Notes: generated from the letters alone by a model not told the origin. Numbered from the stretch's first letter, positions 1 through 11,208 are shown. The stretch is 64,000 nt of DNA from Arthrinium phaeospermum (GCA_006503535.1 QYRS01000013.1:248001-312000); one strand, 5' to 3'. Numbers and translations: made by a program.

Positions 1-1067
1 CCAAGGGACGCCTGAACCTCGAAGCATAACACCGGTGAAGGAGAGGTTAAGAGCCTCGGCGGCGGTAACAACACCAACGCCCTGCAGACGGTTGATCCAG
101 ATGCGGTTGTCCGTCAACATCTCCTCGGTCTCGTCGATTCGGTCGCCGAATTGCGTGGCCCATTGGTAAATGTCGTCCAGAAGACCAACGGGGATATCCT
201 GGTGAACGCCACCGGGTCGGACGTAGGCGGCGTGGAGGCGAGCTCCCGAGACACGCTCGTAGAATTCCTGGAGGGAAGGGGAGTGGTCAGCGCGATGCTC
301 TCCCGATAACTGCATTTCTTGGCAAACATTGCGTCTGCATTTTTTTCATTGATAGTTCTTTCTCATTCACATCCATAGCCAATGCATAACCGTTTTCTCC
401 TTACCATAAGCTTCTCTCTCTCCTCGAAGCCCCACAAGAAAGGCGTCAGGGCACCAACATCCATGGCGTGCGAGAGGACGGACATCAGGTGGTTCAGGAC
501 ACGGGTGATCTCGCCGAATAGGGTGCGGATGAACTTGGCCCGCTCGGGGATCTCGACGTTGAGCAGCTTCTCGACAGCCAGCGAGAAGCACTGTTCGTTG
601 GTCATCATGGAGACGTAGTCGAGGCGGTCGAAGTAGGGCAGGGCCTGCAGGTAGGTCTTGTACTCGATCAACTTCTCGGTGCCTCGGTGAAGCAGGCCGA
701 CGTGGGGGTCGGCTCTGACAATCTCCTCTCCGCTCAATTCGAGAATGAGTCGCAAGACACCGTGGGCGGCGGGATGCTGGGGGCCGAAGTTGACAGTGTA
801 GTGGCGGATCTTGCGCTCCTCGACGGTGCCCTCGCTGGACTTCTCGTAGGTGCGGCCATCCTCGCCCTCAATGTGCTTGACGCCGAAAGGGTCGGAGAAG
901 TCACTGCTGACGGGCCTGATGGTGGTTCGATCGGTGGAAGCCTCGCTGGCCCGGCGGAGGACGGAGTGGGAAAAGGGTCGTACCGAAGCGACGGACATCG
1001 ACTTGGAGGGCATTGCGAGCTGCAGGCGCCTAGCGCCGCAACTGGCGATCCTGCGAAATGCCGCCAT
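1..1067 (-). CDS. nuo-49: NADH:ubiquinone oxidoreductase 49 kDa subunit (NDUFS2/NuoD family), mitochondrial, 3' end cut by window
   Basis: Core subunit of respiratory complex I, located in the peripheral arm close to the quinone site. Two exons are visible: 405-1067 and 1-267. The intron at 268-404 has a GTAAGG donor and a CTCCAG acceptor and joins the reading as [15 protein letters not shown]. About 310 residues are present and the C-terminus lies outside the window. The first ~35 residues are basic and Ser/Ala-rich, as in a mitochondrial presequence. The family core then follows: [29 protein letters not shown], the [11 protein letters not shown] stretch and [10 protein letters not shown]. 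The ATG at 1067 is the first one upstream of the presequence. CCAAT boxes lie 66-144 bp upstream. Family assignment is certain; only the missing 3' part limits the model. Confidence 0.96.
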
Positions 1068-1132
1068 TTGCGATGGTTGAATGGCAATGGGCCTGTGATG
1101 TCTGGGGGGAATGCTCGCTCTCTGTGGCGACG

Positions 1133-1211
1133 ATTGGTTGAAGTTCTACGGCTAACTAGCTGTTGTGCTCGTCATGGAGCTCGGCGAGCGGTTTTTCCGG
1201 GATTGGCCAAT
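1133..1211 (-). promoter_or_regulatory. CCAAT-box cluster upstream of the complex I gene
   Basis: ATTGG on the plus strand (CCAAT for the minus-strand gene) occurs at 1133-1137 and 1202-1206, and CCAAT on the plus strand at 1207-1211. The last two form the palindrome GATTGGCCAATC. CCAAT boxes bind the HAP2/3/5 (AnCF) complex, a known activator of respiratory genes in fungi. The sites are seen directly; their function is inferred. Confidence 0.45.
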
Positions 1212-1646
1212 CAGAGTCACAACATTTCAATTCACCACCCCCACATCCCCCGGGCCAGTGGGGCAGTTATTGGTGATGCTTCCCCGGTGCTCTTCTTTAG
1301 GAGGTACCTTGTCTGATCTACATTTACATGTAGAAGGCAACTGCCAACAATCCAGATTCACATGTGCTTTGCACAAATCCATACACAGGTGTCCATCCTT
1401 CCTTCTCATCATGCCAACCCATTTCCTCATCCGCCGCATACTTTCTTCTTTCAGTATGGGTAGAACTAGAAGTGACAATCATGAGCTGTTGGTCAGTTCC
1501 TACCAGCACACACCCAAGTAAACCTACCACACCTACGCTCCACTGTCATGAAGCAAGTCAACAAAGCCATTTGACCATTCCCAAGTCTCCCAACTTTCAT
1601 CATTCTAGTTATTGTCCCCCAATGCAGATTTAGTCTTGTATTTTGA

Positions 1647-2354
1647 ATGACGGTCGCCTGTCTTGTGAACCTCTTCCTACCTGCTTTCGAGAGACAACCA
1701 TACAGGATGACCCTCAGGACCGCACTCAGAAAGCTGGCTCATGGCCTCAGGAAGCTATTTCGAGGAAGCAAGCGCCGTCGTGGGGTAGCAACACACAATA
1801 GAGGCACCATGAACCAAGGAGGGGACGAGACTCAAAAGATCCTCCATCTACGCATGTCATCAGCCCCTGCCGCACTGTCGTGGTCACTTGAAGCCTCCAT
1901 CAGCCCCTATCCAGCCATGGAAACAGGGAATCACCAAAGGCCATCCGAGGTTGGATCTGCTATCGCGGCACAGACCCTGCGAACAATGGAAGTGAAAAGC
2001 AAGAGACCATCTAACCCTCAACCAACTATGGCAACACAACACCCACAAACAAGCGATTCGGAAGACAAGGATTCAGGTACTGCAACAACACCCCGGCAAA
2101 GTAGCGACATGAAAGGCAGGCGGAAACCTAGAAGTACCGCCACCCTGACTACATCGTACAAGCGCCCTGAGGACTATCAACATCCTCGCAACATGGACCA
2201 AGCGAGTCCCAGTCCGTCAGCCTACCTGTTCCACGGGCTCCCAGGAGAACCTGTGCCGGTCTCCAATCGTGACAAGCTGCTCGTGAACCGTCCGCGGCAA
2301 AATACACCTCAGCTATGCGTACGTTCTGGCGGCTACGGCTACGGCTGCAGCTAG
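1647..2354 (+). CDS. Doubtful 235-codon ORF ending in a Gly-Tyr-rich tail
   Basis: An uninterrupted ATG-to-TAG frame of 235 residues. The start is hydrophobic, followed by a very basic patch (LRKLAHGLRKLFRGSKRRRG near residues 30-50), then a low-complexity Ser/Thr/Pro/Gln region, then GGYGYGCS just before the stop. I recognise no domain. After the TAG at 2352-2354 the same frame continues through 24 more codons of Gly/Tyr/Phe repeat to a TGA at 2427-2429. The frame could be a lineage-specific gene, a decaying gene, or chance. The length and the in-frame tail are the only support. Confidence 0.27.
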   Translation: MTVACLVNLFLPAFERQPYRMTLRTALRKLAHGLRKLFRGSKRRRGVATHNRGTMNQGGDETQKILHLRMSSAPAALSWSLEASISPYPAMETGNHQRPSEVGSAIAAQTLRTMEVKSKRPSNPQPTMATQHPQTSDSEDKDSGTATTPRQSSDMKGRRKPRSTATLTTSYKRPEDYQHPRNMDQASPSPSAYLFHGLPGEPVPVSNRDKLLVNRPRQNTPQLCVRSGGYGYGCS

Positions 2355-2426
2355 GGCTTCGGCGGCTTCGGCTACGGCGGCTACGGCTACGGCGGCTACG
2401 GCTACAGCTACGGCTTCATGGGTCGT
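2330..2426 (+). repeat. GGCTAC/GGCTTC hexamer repeat (Gly-Tyr coding)
   Basis: An imperfect tandem of GGC TAC, GGC GGC TAC and GGC TTC codons. In the plus frame it reads as GYGYG, GFGGFGYGGYGYGGYGYSYG, with one TAG interrupting it. GY-rich tails of this kind occur in small secreted or structural fungal proteins, but a non-coding microsatellite would look the same. Confidence 0.7.
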
Positions 2427-2658
2427 TGATATTAAAAGGGTTATGGGAAGTTGAATGGAGATTAGGACAGCAGCATCCAATATAACCTAGTAAAATAAAC
2501 GCTTATCCAATCTGGTATTCCATCCAACGGAGTGTATATATTGATTCCCGTCAAGAATGATTAAGGTAAGTTTATTTAATCGGATATCATTCAAAGGAAT
2601 CAACATGATGCCAATGACACCAAGTGATCCATGGCATGTACAGCACATAATATATGGG

Positions 2659-3214
2659 AGCAGCGCTTTCGCCATCGAGGGGATAGGTATTATATATAGT
2701 AATGTACAGTCTTGGGAGGAGGAGCAGTTTCCATCAATCGAGTGCGTGCAGAGCCATGCAGGGCTACATGCATGCATGGATAGCCTGTCTAAGGGCCAGA
2801 TACGTCGTGTAACCGTGTAATGAGGTAGGTAGCCAACGATGGGTAGTCAGGGACAGGAGGGAGTCCTAGCCGAAAGGGGGTCCTAGCCGGCGACGCAGGG
2901 CGAATTGGAATATCAGATATACTCGGATACTGGGAGTTCACGCCATCTGGAACATGTTACTCGTGGAGGGTTACAACATAAACTGAAGTATGCATTTTCT
3001 CCACTCTTAAAGGCGTATTCGCAATGCGTTAAGGGGATACGATTACACCCTTCGCTACGATTTGTTGGCAGAACGAAGGCGTGGAGCGCATGTTACTGTC
3101 ACCGAGAAGGGGTCTTGAATTGGGTTTAAGTGCGGTCTTTGTAAGGAACCTCGCCTGTTGCTCATTCAGGGGAAGTATTATACGAAGAGTAGCGCTTTCG
3201 CCATCAAGGGGATA
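2659..3214 (+). repeat. Pair of 27-bp near-identical direct repeats
   Basis: Positions 2659-2685 and 3188-3214 share AGCGCTTTCGCCATC followed by an A-rich GGGGATA end. They differ at two sites, C/T and G/A, both transitions. The surrounding sequence is only loosely similar. They may be the remnant of a dispersed element. Confidence 0.5.
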
Positions 3215-3428
3215 AAGCACAATATGGTTCCATGATAATTTGATGGGCTTCCCAGGATGCTACCAAGAACGCTCAAATCCAGCGCACCTGGTCTCCTTCT
3301 TTTGCCCCGCCAAATTCCAACTGATAAGCAACGCCCAATCCCAAATCATGGCTACGGAAGACAGTAAAGTGTGCGGTGGGATAACAGCTTTCCTTTCTTC
3401 TAATGGTATCTCTAAAAAAATCTCTCGC

Positions 3429-4791
3429 TCACGTGAAACGAAGGAAGAACTTGAACGACAGCGCGGGGAAAGCCGGGTCAGTCACTGCAATTTCCTGCTT
3501 CTCCTCCAGGCCTAGTCCTTCCCGCAGGGTCTTGTCGAGGTTCGGACGCGTCTTCTCCTCCAAACTTTGAGGGAAGCGCATGTAAAGTGTTTTGCTCTCA
3601 GTTCTGATAGAGGGCTTCTTAAGCTGTGCACTAGCATTGGTAGCTAGCGAATCGATCAGCTCCTGTAGAGTCCACCTCGGATCAACTTCCAAAGGCTTTG
3701 ACAGGGACCCGCAGACTGCACAGTCTTCCTTCTTTTCGTATTTGAATGTGTTGGTATAGATGGCTTCGTCGCCATGATAGGACATGTAATTGTCCTCGAA
3801 CCCTAGGGCTGGCGCAGCCGTCGTGGCGATCTTGAGCGCCTCATTACAACAGCTGGCCGCAATGATAGCGTTGGTGGATGCGATGGCAGGAATGATGTTC
3901 TTCACCACGCCTTGTGTTAGGGAGTACGTGACACCGGCAATGTTGAATTCCTGAGCCCGGGAAAGGGCCTTCTGGTATAGCCAGGTGATGTGCTCCGGGT
4001 CGTCCTTGTCGAGACTAGGGAACGGCTTCTCTTGATCCCATGCAATGATATGGGCCCACTCGATGCAGTGCTCGGGCTGTCGGGGGATCGTGGCAAGAGT
4101 GCAGAGAGGAACGGCAGCTCGGGGCGCATACAAATCCAGCTGGCACTCTATACAGGGGGTCATGGTAGGGAATACCACACGAGTCTGCCCTTTAAAACCT
4201 TCGGTGCCGCCGTCGATCATGGGCTTTAGCGAGTCCGGGTTGTCGTCATCCACCATGTTCACTAATGTCGCATTCATCCAGCGCCGTGCCTCAATGCTGT
4301 CCAACCCACAGACGACCATCTGGAACTGCATGTAGAAATCCTCGTCGAAATCTTGGATCCGGTTGTTGTGTGGCGTAATCTTGACCCCTTGGACCCTCCG
4401 CTCGACGAAGGCAGCAGCGACCTCGGCCTTGGACTTGCCAACGTCTGCTTTACGAAACAGGAATTGGCGATTCAGGTTGGAGATGTCAATCGTGTCTATT
4501 GGCGGCAAGGCAAAGGTTAGATTACAACGCAGTTGCTAGGCGCGCAAGCAAGTATGACTTACCCATATCAATCACATGGATGTTCTTGAAGCCGGAAAGA
4601 GCCAGGTTCTTGAGGATTTCACAGCCCAGACCTCCGGCTCCGATGACGAGTATGGTAGATTTGCCCAGGGTATCCAGCATCTCCGGGGCATCTTCGTCTT
4701 CGTCATTAGGGGGGTTGAAGGGACCCTTGGTCTTCCGGATGTGGTCGAGATACTGCCATCGCGCAGTGCTGTCTTGTAGGCCAACTCCCAT
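3429..4791 (-). CDS. UBA3: NEDD8-activating enzyme E1 catalytic subunit (UBA3)
   Basis: Catalytic half of the NEDD8 E1. Together with ULA1/APPBP1 it adenylates NEDD8 and passes it to UBC12, feeding cullin neddylation. Exons are 4563-4791 and 3429-4495, giving 431 residues. The intron at 4496-4562 joins VIDM to [15 protein letters not shown] exactly as in the family. The ThiF-type nucleotide-binding loop ([10 protein letters not shown]) lies near residue 50. The zinc-binding cysteines are CIEC and a later CAVC. The catalytic cysteine is in [18 protein letters not shown]. The C-terminal part is the ubiquitin-fold domain that recruits the E2. The first in-frame ATG is used. An upstream exon cannot be excluded but is not needed. 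It is divergent from TEL2. Confidence 0.95.
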
Positions 4792-5358
4792 GTTGGCGAA
4801 TTGGGTGATGAGGCGTTATGTCTGTTGCTGAAGACAAAGGTGGGATGGTGCTTTGGAGCTCAAGCTTCCGACCGTACACGTTTGGGTGCTGCTGCCAGGA
4901 GGTAACGTCAGTAGAAACCGAGGGTTATCCACGATAAGGAAGTTGGGGAGGTCAATGGTAAGGTTAGAGCTTGAGCTGGTTGAAGTGGGATGGACCATTA
5001 AGGGTGGGGTAGCTCAGTAACTCTAGGCTGCTCTAGCTGCCTAATCGATTGATTTAGCGGAGATGGGGGATGGTGCAGTACAGGGCTGAGGTACATAAAC
5101 ACTTACTTAACCTGAGAGATCCATTCAATTTTATGTAATGCCTGCAGCAACTTCACACTCTGGATATGTGATGGGTCTGGTGCATACATATTATTAGATC
5201 TACAAGGCACAGATCGTGAAGTCGGTCTCCAGGACTGACTGTTTTTACGCAACACCCAATCCCGATTCCGTCTCTCTGTTGTAGATACGTTCATCAGTAT
5301 CGAGGAAACTGACGAGTAAGGCTGTCGCTGCTGCTGCAAACCATGATATTTGGTGAGC
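4792..5358. promoter_or_regulatory. Divergent UBA3/TEL2 intergenic region
   Basis: 567 bp between two start codons that face away from each other, so it must carry both promoters. I see no strong TATA box or known factor site. A short minus-strand open stretch (4816-4998) has no recognisable product. Confidence 0.5.
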
Positions 5359-8300
5359 ATGGAGGAACTTCTCACTCCCGTCAGCCAGACCTACCGGTCT
5401 TCCAACCAAACTGGTGATCTGCTCAGTCTTTCAAGCACGGCAAAAGCTCCAGCTGGGCCCCAGATTGATGTCAAAGCCTCCACTCCTGGAGAAGCATTAG
5501 AGGTTTTGAAAGGCCAGCCTGGATATGACGATCTTTTACAAATTCTCAAATGGCTACGAGATGGGACCAAAGGCACGCACCAGTTTGACATCCGGAAACC
5601 CAACCCTCAAAGTGCTCAGATCGTCCACGTCCTGGTGACCGAAATTGTGCCAAATTACTGGACTTTGCTAAAGGAATCCTCTACAAGCCAGAAAAAGTCC
5701 CAGCCGGTTGATTTGCTCATCACCAGTCTGCAGAGCATTGGCGGTCTCAATGCCACCTTGGCTTACATACGAGCTTTGTTGCAGGAGGCCAGGAAGGATC
5801 CCAAGGGGCTCAAACATTCACCTGCAACCCCCAACCTTGTTCCCTTGCTGGGTCTTGTCGCTTGCATGTTGAAGCACAATGCCCCTATTCAGAGCATATG
5901 GCAAGCCGTGAGCTCGACCGAAGACAATGCAGGCAAGATCCGTGCCTTGGGTCAGGACTTCATTTCGTTGATCGCAGGAGGAAAGGTGATCTCGTTGGCT
6001 GCTGAGGCTGAGGATGTATTGCATCAGGCAGATATGCTCGAGGAACCGAACTGGGTCGCGAATTCAAAGTTGTACGCCGAATGGCTGGGAAATGATCTGG
6101 TAGATTGGATTCGGTCCAGCCCAGCGGCTGGCGATCTTAAGATGATTGCAGATCTCACAGGCCGTGGCTTGAAGCTAGGGCACTCTGGTCAGTCTCATGC
6201 TATTCCAGCAATGGTTCCTAGGACTGACGGAGATAATAGATTTGATGACCAAAATCCTCTTTACTGGCCTTGTACTGCATGATCAACCGCAGCCGACGTT
6301 CGAAAAGCTGCTCGACTTATTGCCTGCTGCCGACCAACGAAAAGTGCTCCTCATAGTCCTCAAGTTGTTGTCTAGCAACTACCTCTTTTCTCTCGACTCA
6401 GATGAAGCGATCGAGGACTACCCGGTCATATGGGCCGCCGCTTGTGCTCTGCAGGCCGTTATAGGGGCTAGTAGCGTACGCAAAGCACAGCTCGTAGCCT
6501 GGCTAACAAGCGCTACGGGAGCTGGGCTTGGCGAGACTTGCGGTATCAGGCGAGCAGCGCTGGCTGTTCTGGCCGACGACAAGGAAGCCATATTCTCGGT
6601 TCTTGAAAGCAGCCTTGGACTCCTTGGTGACCAACTCTACATCAAGCATTCGCCAATGTTACAGCAAGAAGGTCAGTCAGTACTCCACAACGCTGTCGGG
6701 CGCATACTTACACATTGACCATAGCACATGCCCAAGTTCTTCTGCTGAGTGCAGGCTACGTACACCGGAAATCACCCATCAAGCTAAACGTCCTACTTCG
6801 CTCAAGCAATTTTCTAAACACCATATCGAACAGGATAGGCGCCTCTCAGGATAGGGCCAAGTTTCTGGGCATGGTTGTCGGAGAAGCACTCTCTGGGCTT
6901 ATACACAACGAGGACAAGAGACTCAACTTTCATATGGACATGACTGAGTCTGGAGAAGGGAAGTGGTACAAGTCCCTTGTCGCCGTTGCAGATAAGATCG
7001 GCCCCATAAGTCCCTTAACGTCGCAGGAAGTGCCAAAAGACAAGCCAGCAGCCCAGAAACCAACTAAGGTGATACCTAAACCGGCGCCGAAACCTGCAAA
7101 GTCCATGCCACAATCAGGATTCATCATCGAGGAGATCGAGGACGAAGATGCGACAGCCGAGGAAGAAGAGGATGATCTGGTTGCCTATGCCAAACCTGAC
7201 TCGGACGAAGAAGACGAGGATGATGATCCTACCATGATAAACCGCAACAAGCCCAAGGCACCGGTCTACATCAGGGACCTCATCGCATACCTGCGAGACA
7301 CCGAGAACTATGACCGACAAAAGCTTGCTCTCGCTACAGCACCAGTCTTGATTCGGCGTAAAGCGAACCATGGCACAGAAGTCAGCGCTCACGCCGAAGA
7401 GCTGGCTTCGCTCCTCGTCGGCCTTGAGGATAAGTACGAGTTGGATGACTTCCACAACCTTCGGACTCAAGGCATGATAGCCATCATTGTCGCGCAACCG
7501 CAAAAGATGGCGCGCTGGTTCGCCAAGACCTTCTTCGATGGTGACTACTCGCTTTCTCAACGGGCTTCGGTGCTTATCGTACTAGGAATCAGCGGTCGAC
7601 AGATCGCAGGATTCGAGGCGTCTGAGTATTCCGATATAGCATCCTTCCCATCCAAGAAGCTTCCTGCCAAAATCGAAAAGCACTATGAACCCTCCGCCCC
7701 GACAAATCAATACATATCCGGCCCGACAAACCTCAAGGCCCTCCCTCCCAACGCCCTTGATAGCATTTCCCAGGGCCTCTCGCAAGCCTTTCTGGCTCCG
7801 CTCGCAGCCGAAGCGGCCGACGCCGCCACGGGCCCTGACGTCCTGAAACTATCCTCCTTCACATCCCGCCTCCAGCAGCAAAACTCGTCATCTGCAGGTG
7901 CCCCCACTTCCACGTCTCGCCCCAAGGCCCGCGGCGTCCGCGCCATCCCTAACACCACCGCGAACCTCCTGGCGACCTCGTTCTTCTTCCCGCTGACGTC
8001 GCGCTTCCAAGCCGCGCTGCACTCGGCCTCGGCGACGAAGCGCGGCATCCTGTTCGAACCCTCGCTGCTGACGCTGTACCTCAAGACGCTGGCCCTGCTC
8101 CTGCACGCGGCGGGGCCCAGCGTCCTCGCGCTGCCGCAGATGACGGCCGAGCTCTGGGACCTGCTGCTCGGGGTCCGCACCCACTGCGTCGGCGAGGTCG
8201 GGGTCTCGGGCGCCGTGCTGTTCGGGCTCATGGCCCTGCTCGACGTCAACGAGAGCGACTCCCGGGGGCTCTGCCAGCGCCACGGCCACGAGGTCGTCGA

Positions 8301-8472
8301 GAGCGTCGAGTGGGTCAGCGGCGTCTTCGACCGCACCCGCGGCGGCGACCAGGGCGGCAACGGCGAGGAGAACCGGGTCAAGATGATGGCGGCCGGCGTG
8401 CTGATCCGGCTACGGGAGATGGTCGAGAAGTACCGTGCACTGTTGATGGGCGATATGATTGGATACGGATAG
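5359..8472 (+). CDS. TEL2: Telomere length regulation protein TEL2/TELO2
   Basis: Scaffold of the TTT complex (Tel2-Tti1-Tti2), which with Hsp90 and R2TP matures PIKK kinases such as ATM, ATR and TOR. Exons are 5359-6187, 6240-6671 and 6725-8472, giving 1002 residues in frame. Introns of 52 and 53 bp each have a GTCAGT donor; a CTGAC branch site precedes the first acceptor. The N-terminal two-thirds is alpha-helical. An acidic linker (residues ~540-590, runs of E and D), where the family has its CK2-phosphorylated segment, separates it from the conserved C-terminal domain starting PVYIRDLIAYLRD and including LRTQGMIAIIVAQP and LSQRASVLIVLGISGRQIAG. Codons become sharply more GC-rich after about 7790. 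The first ATG in frame is at 5359. Confidence 0.93.
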
Positions 8473-8685
8473 AGAGCGAATATCACGCGATTTATGATGT
8501 ATCTCACTGGTAATGGCATATGTCACGGATTGCACTGTAATGAAATAGATCAATGGTCAATTGCAATTCATTCGTTATTCATTTGGAACGTATTTTCTAC
8601 GTTCTAAAGGCGACAGCTCTTCTTCGCCATGTCAAATTCTTTTCCATCTTCCACCTCAATGCATGCAAGCAAAAGTTCCTCGTCC

Positions 8686-11205
8686 TTATTCCAGTGTGTG
8701 GCTCTCGTGCTCTAAAATGCCGTTTCCGCCAGAGAGTCGCTGACCAGCACGTCTCGGTTCCATCCCCCCAACCTGGTTCCCGATGAGGGTGAGATGCTCA
8801 CTTAAGCTTCCAATTAGACGCCTCATTTCGTCTGTTACGTCGCCAGCCATCGCGCGGGCCTCCATGACGCTCGCGGAAGGCGGGGCTACGTATGAGGGCA
8901 TCTGCAAGTCCATGAAAGCGGAGGGACCGCCGCCATTGCTATGTCGGATGCTCATCTCATCACGACTCGTAGAGCCCTGCATCATGTATTCCGACTCGCT
9001 GTCGTTGACGTAGGTTTGGCTCCCATCGGAGGGCATATGTCCGTTGTGCTGTAATCGAACGGTCTGGTCGCCATTGTTCATCGAAGCCAGGTCGGGAACG
9101 TCTGATGCTATCTTGGAGGCTACTGTGGCGTACTCCGAGTCATCCGACACGTAAATCGATGGCTCCCTGGTGTTCATCGACATGGGTGCGTAGACCGAAG
9201 TATGTCGTTCGAGCTCAAAGGGGTTTGCCAAGCCACCCATATCCGATCCGGCGATGGAAGGAACATCGGAGTTAGCGGTCGAAGGACGGGTTAGCTCGGG
9301 CATACCATTATCAACCAAGCCCTCGTCCAGATCAATAAGACTAGACACGGACATGCGGTCGTTCGTGGAGCGGGGAACCTGAAGTTCGTATCCCTGCGAA
9401 GGAAGACCAGCTGGCTCGGTCGATTGATGCAGTAGAGGAGGACGTGTGACCATATCATCGTCGAACTCGTCGTTGAAGGAGAAGGAAGACACCTCAGGGT
9501 TAGCAGAGGCGGGAGGGATTGTCGTGGGCCACTGCCAGGCTTGCGTGTGTCGTGCCGTGTTTGTCTGCTCGGGGTCACTGGACGGAGCTCGATCGTACTG
9601 TGCGTCTGCATTGCTAGCCCCTGAGAACGACCAGCTATGGTCCATAGATTGCCGAGGCCCGTTCCGTGGTACTGGTCCTCCGGCCTTGATCGTGTCCATA
9701 TCCATAAAGCTAGAAAGGTCGGCTCCCCCAAGAGAGGCGTCCAGGTCGATTAATGATTCGCGTAACGTAGCATGCAGCGAATCATCCCGCAGAGGCAAAT
9801 CAGAGACCGGCACAGGAGGAAGAGGAGGTGGTGGGGGCGGCATTGGACCATGGCCATAGTACGCCTGCGAATTCTCAACGTAGTTGGAGATGGTATTCGG
9901 ATCGAACACTTTCTCGAGTGGCGCTTTCATGGCTGCCAGGGCTTGAGGGGGTGGTCTTCGGCGGCCGCCCTTGGCCTTGCCTTGTAACATGCCCTCGTCA
10001 GGATAGATTGGGAAGTCGATCTGGGAGCCGTACACGTCCCTTACCGCCTCAAAGTCCGTAAGGCCGTCCGAGTTGTCATGGATCTGTTCATCAAAGGCCA
10101 GCGTGGTGCTGAAGTTCCATTCGTCCGGCGCCATCGAGGTCGAGGCCAGGTCCGACGGACCCTGGGCTCCAATGTTCGGGTTGAACAGCGACTTCCGGCT
10201 GCCACCTCGTTCCTCCCAGAGCTTGTAGGCCTTCACCAAGGCGGCAAGAGATGAAGTAGGGTACCTTGATCCCGTGTCCCGGATGTAAGGGTGGTCCTGT
10301 ACCTGCTGAACCGTTGGACGTTGTGCCGGCGACTCCTCCAGGCAGTAGGCCACCAAACTCTTCAGTTCCGGCGAGTACTGATCTCCCTCTAATCGGGGAA
10401 TGTGCTCTCGCAAAAAGCCACCAAACTGTGTCAAGCCCACGTTGGCACCAACGTTGGGCGGTAAGCCAGAAGCAATCTCGAATACCATGGAACCAAAAGC
10501 CCAGATGTCGACCTCGGTTCCGTACTGGGCATTCGGGTCGAATAGTTCGGGTGCCATCCAATGTGGCGTTCCGATGAATGTTGAGCGCTTATCGAATTTC
10601 GTTTCCATCATGCCGGCGACTCCAAAGTCGCATAGTTGCACCCCTCCGTCCTCCATCACCAACACATTGGCGCATTTGATATCGCGGTGGATGATGCCCT
10701 GTCTGTGGACCCAAAAAATAGCAACAGCGACCTCTCGCAAAATCGGAATGATCCACTTCTCCTGCAAGCCACCCGGAGCAGTTGGCTTCATAAGGGTTGC
10801 AACACTCCCACCCGCGCAATACTCCGTGACCATCCACATCGCATGCCCCACGGGCAAAGCTTCTAAGACACAGTTTATATTCTGTGCCCCTCCCTCGCTC
10901 AGAACTTGCAATGCGTTCACCTCCTTAAGGAACTCGCTATATGTATCAGCGAGTTTAGGGTTGACCGTGTCGCTCTCGTCCACGTTAATGATCTTGACGG
11001 CCACCAGCTTGCCATCGTTCTTGCTGGCGGCCTTGTAAACGCGGCCGAAGCTACCTTTGCCGATCAACTCCATTAGATCGTAGGATGGGACTGGCTTCCC
11101 TTCCTTCGCACAGTCCTCTTCCACCAGGTCTTGCATTTTTCGCGCATCGTCCGTAGCCTTCTGGCGCGCGGCGGTGGGCTCGAACCGGACGCTAAGGTGG
11201 GACAT
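8686..11205 (-). CDS. Ste20/germinal-centre-type serine/threonine protein kinase
   Basis: 839 residues in one exon. The kinase domain spans about residues 42-305: IGKGSFGRVYKA (Gly loop), VAVK with Lys71, HRDIKCAN at 173-180, DFG at 193-195 and GTPHWMAPE at 212-220, the subdomain VIII signature typical of Ste20 kinases. The remaining ~530 residues are disordered and rich in Ser, Pro and Asp, with a poly-Pro stretch (MPPPPPPLPPVPVS). They are likely regulatory. Kinases of this group act in polarity, septation and stress signalling; which one this is I cannot say. A CTCGCAG acceptor lies three bases before the ATG, so the leader is probably spliced to an upstream exon (donor at 11475-11476). 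Confidence 0.92.
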   Translation of the reverse strand: MSHLSVRFEPTAARQKATDDARKMQDLVEEDCAKEGKPVPSYDLMELIGKGSFGRVYKAASKNDGKLVAVKIINVDESDTVNPKLADTYSEFLKEVNALQVLSEGGAQNINCVLEALPVGHAMWMVTEYCAGGSVATLMKPTAPGGLQEKWIIPILREVAVAIFWVHRQGIIHRDIKCANVLVMEDGGVQLCDFGVAGMMETKFDKRSTFIGTPHWMAPELFDPNAQYGTEVDIWAFGSMVFEIASGLPPNVGANVGLTQFGGFLREHIPRLEGDQYSPELKSLVAYCLEESPAQRPTVQQVQDHPYIRDTGSRYPTSSLAALVKAYKLWEERGGSRKSLFNPNIGAQGPSDLASTSMAPDEWNFSTTLAFDEQIHDNSDGLTDFEAVRDVYGSQIDFPIYPDEGMLQGKAKGGRRRPPPQALAAMKAPLEKVFDPNTISNYVENSQAYYGHGPMPPPPPPLPPVPVSDLPLRDDSLHATLRESLIDLDASLGGADLSSFMDMDTIKAGGPVPRNGPRQSMDHSWSFSGASNADAQYDRAPSSDPEQTNTARHTQAWQWPTTIPPASANPEVSSFSFNDEFDDDMVTRPPLLHQSTEPAGLPSQGYELQVPRSTNDRMSVSSLIDLDEGLVDNGMPELTRPSTANSDVPSIAGSDMGGLANPFELERHTSVYAPMSMNTREPSIYVSDDSEYATVASKIASDVPDLASMNNGDQTVRLQHNGHMPSDGSQTYVNDSESEYMMQGSTSRDEMSIRHSNGGGPSAFMDLQMPSYVAPPSASVMEARAMAGDVTDEMRRLIGSLSEHLTLIGNQVGGMEPRRAGQRLSGGNGILEHESHTLE

Positions 11206-11208
11206 GAT

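Larger units (their letters stand above)
1212..3428. other. Intergenic region with one doubtful ORF and short repeats
   Basis: About 2.2 kb between the complex I promoter and the end of UBA3. It holds the weak ORF at 1647-2354, the GGCTAC repeat at 2330-2426 and a 27-bp near-duplicate at 2659-2685 and 3188-3214. There is also a short tandem of GTCCTAGCCG near 2862-2891. I see no conserved protein or RNA gene in the rest. Confidence 0.6.

Noticed and set aside
6188..6221. Shorter TEL2 intron ending at TTCCTAG
   Set aside because: Would be 34 bp, too short for a fungal intron. The acceptor at 6238-6239 keeps the same frame and has a CTGAC branch site.
7707..8519. 270-codon minus-strand frame opposite the TEL2 3' part
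   Set aside because: Basic Ser/Arg/Pro composition typical of antisense GC-rich DNA; no motif.
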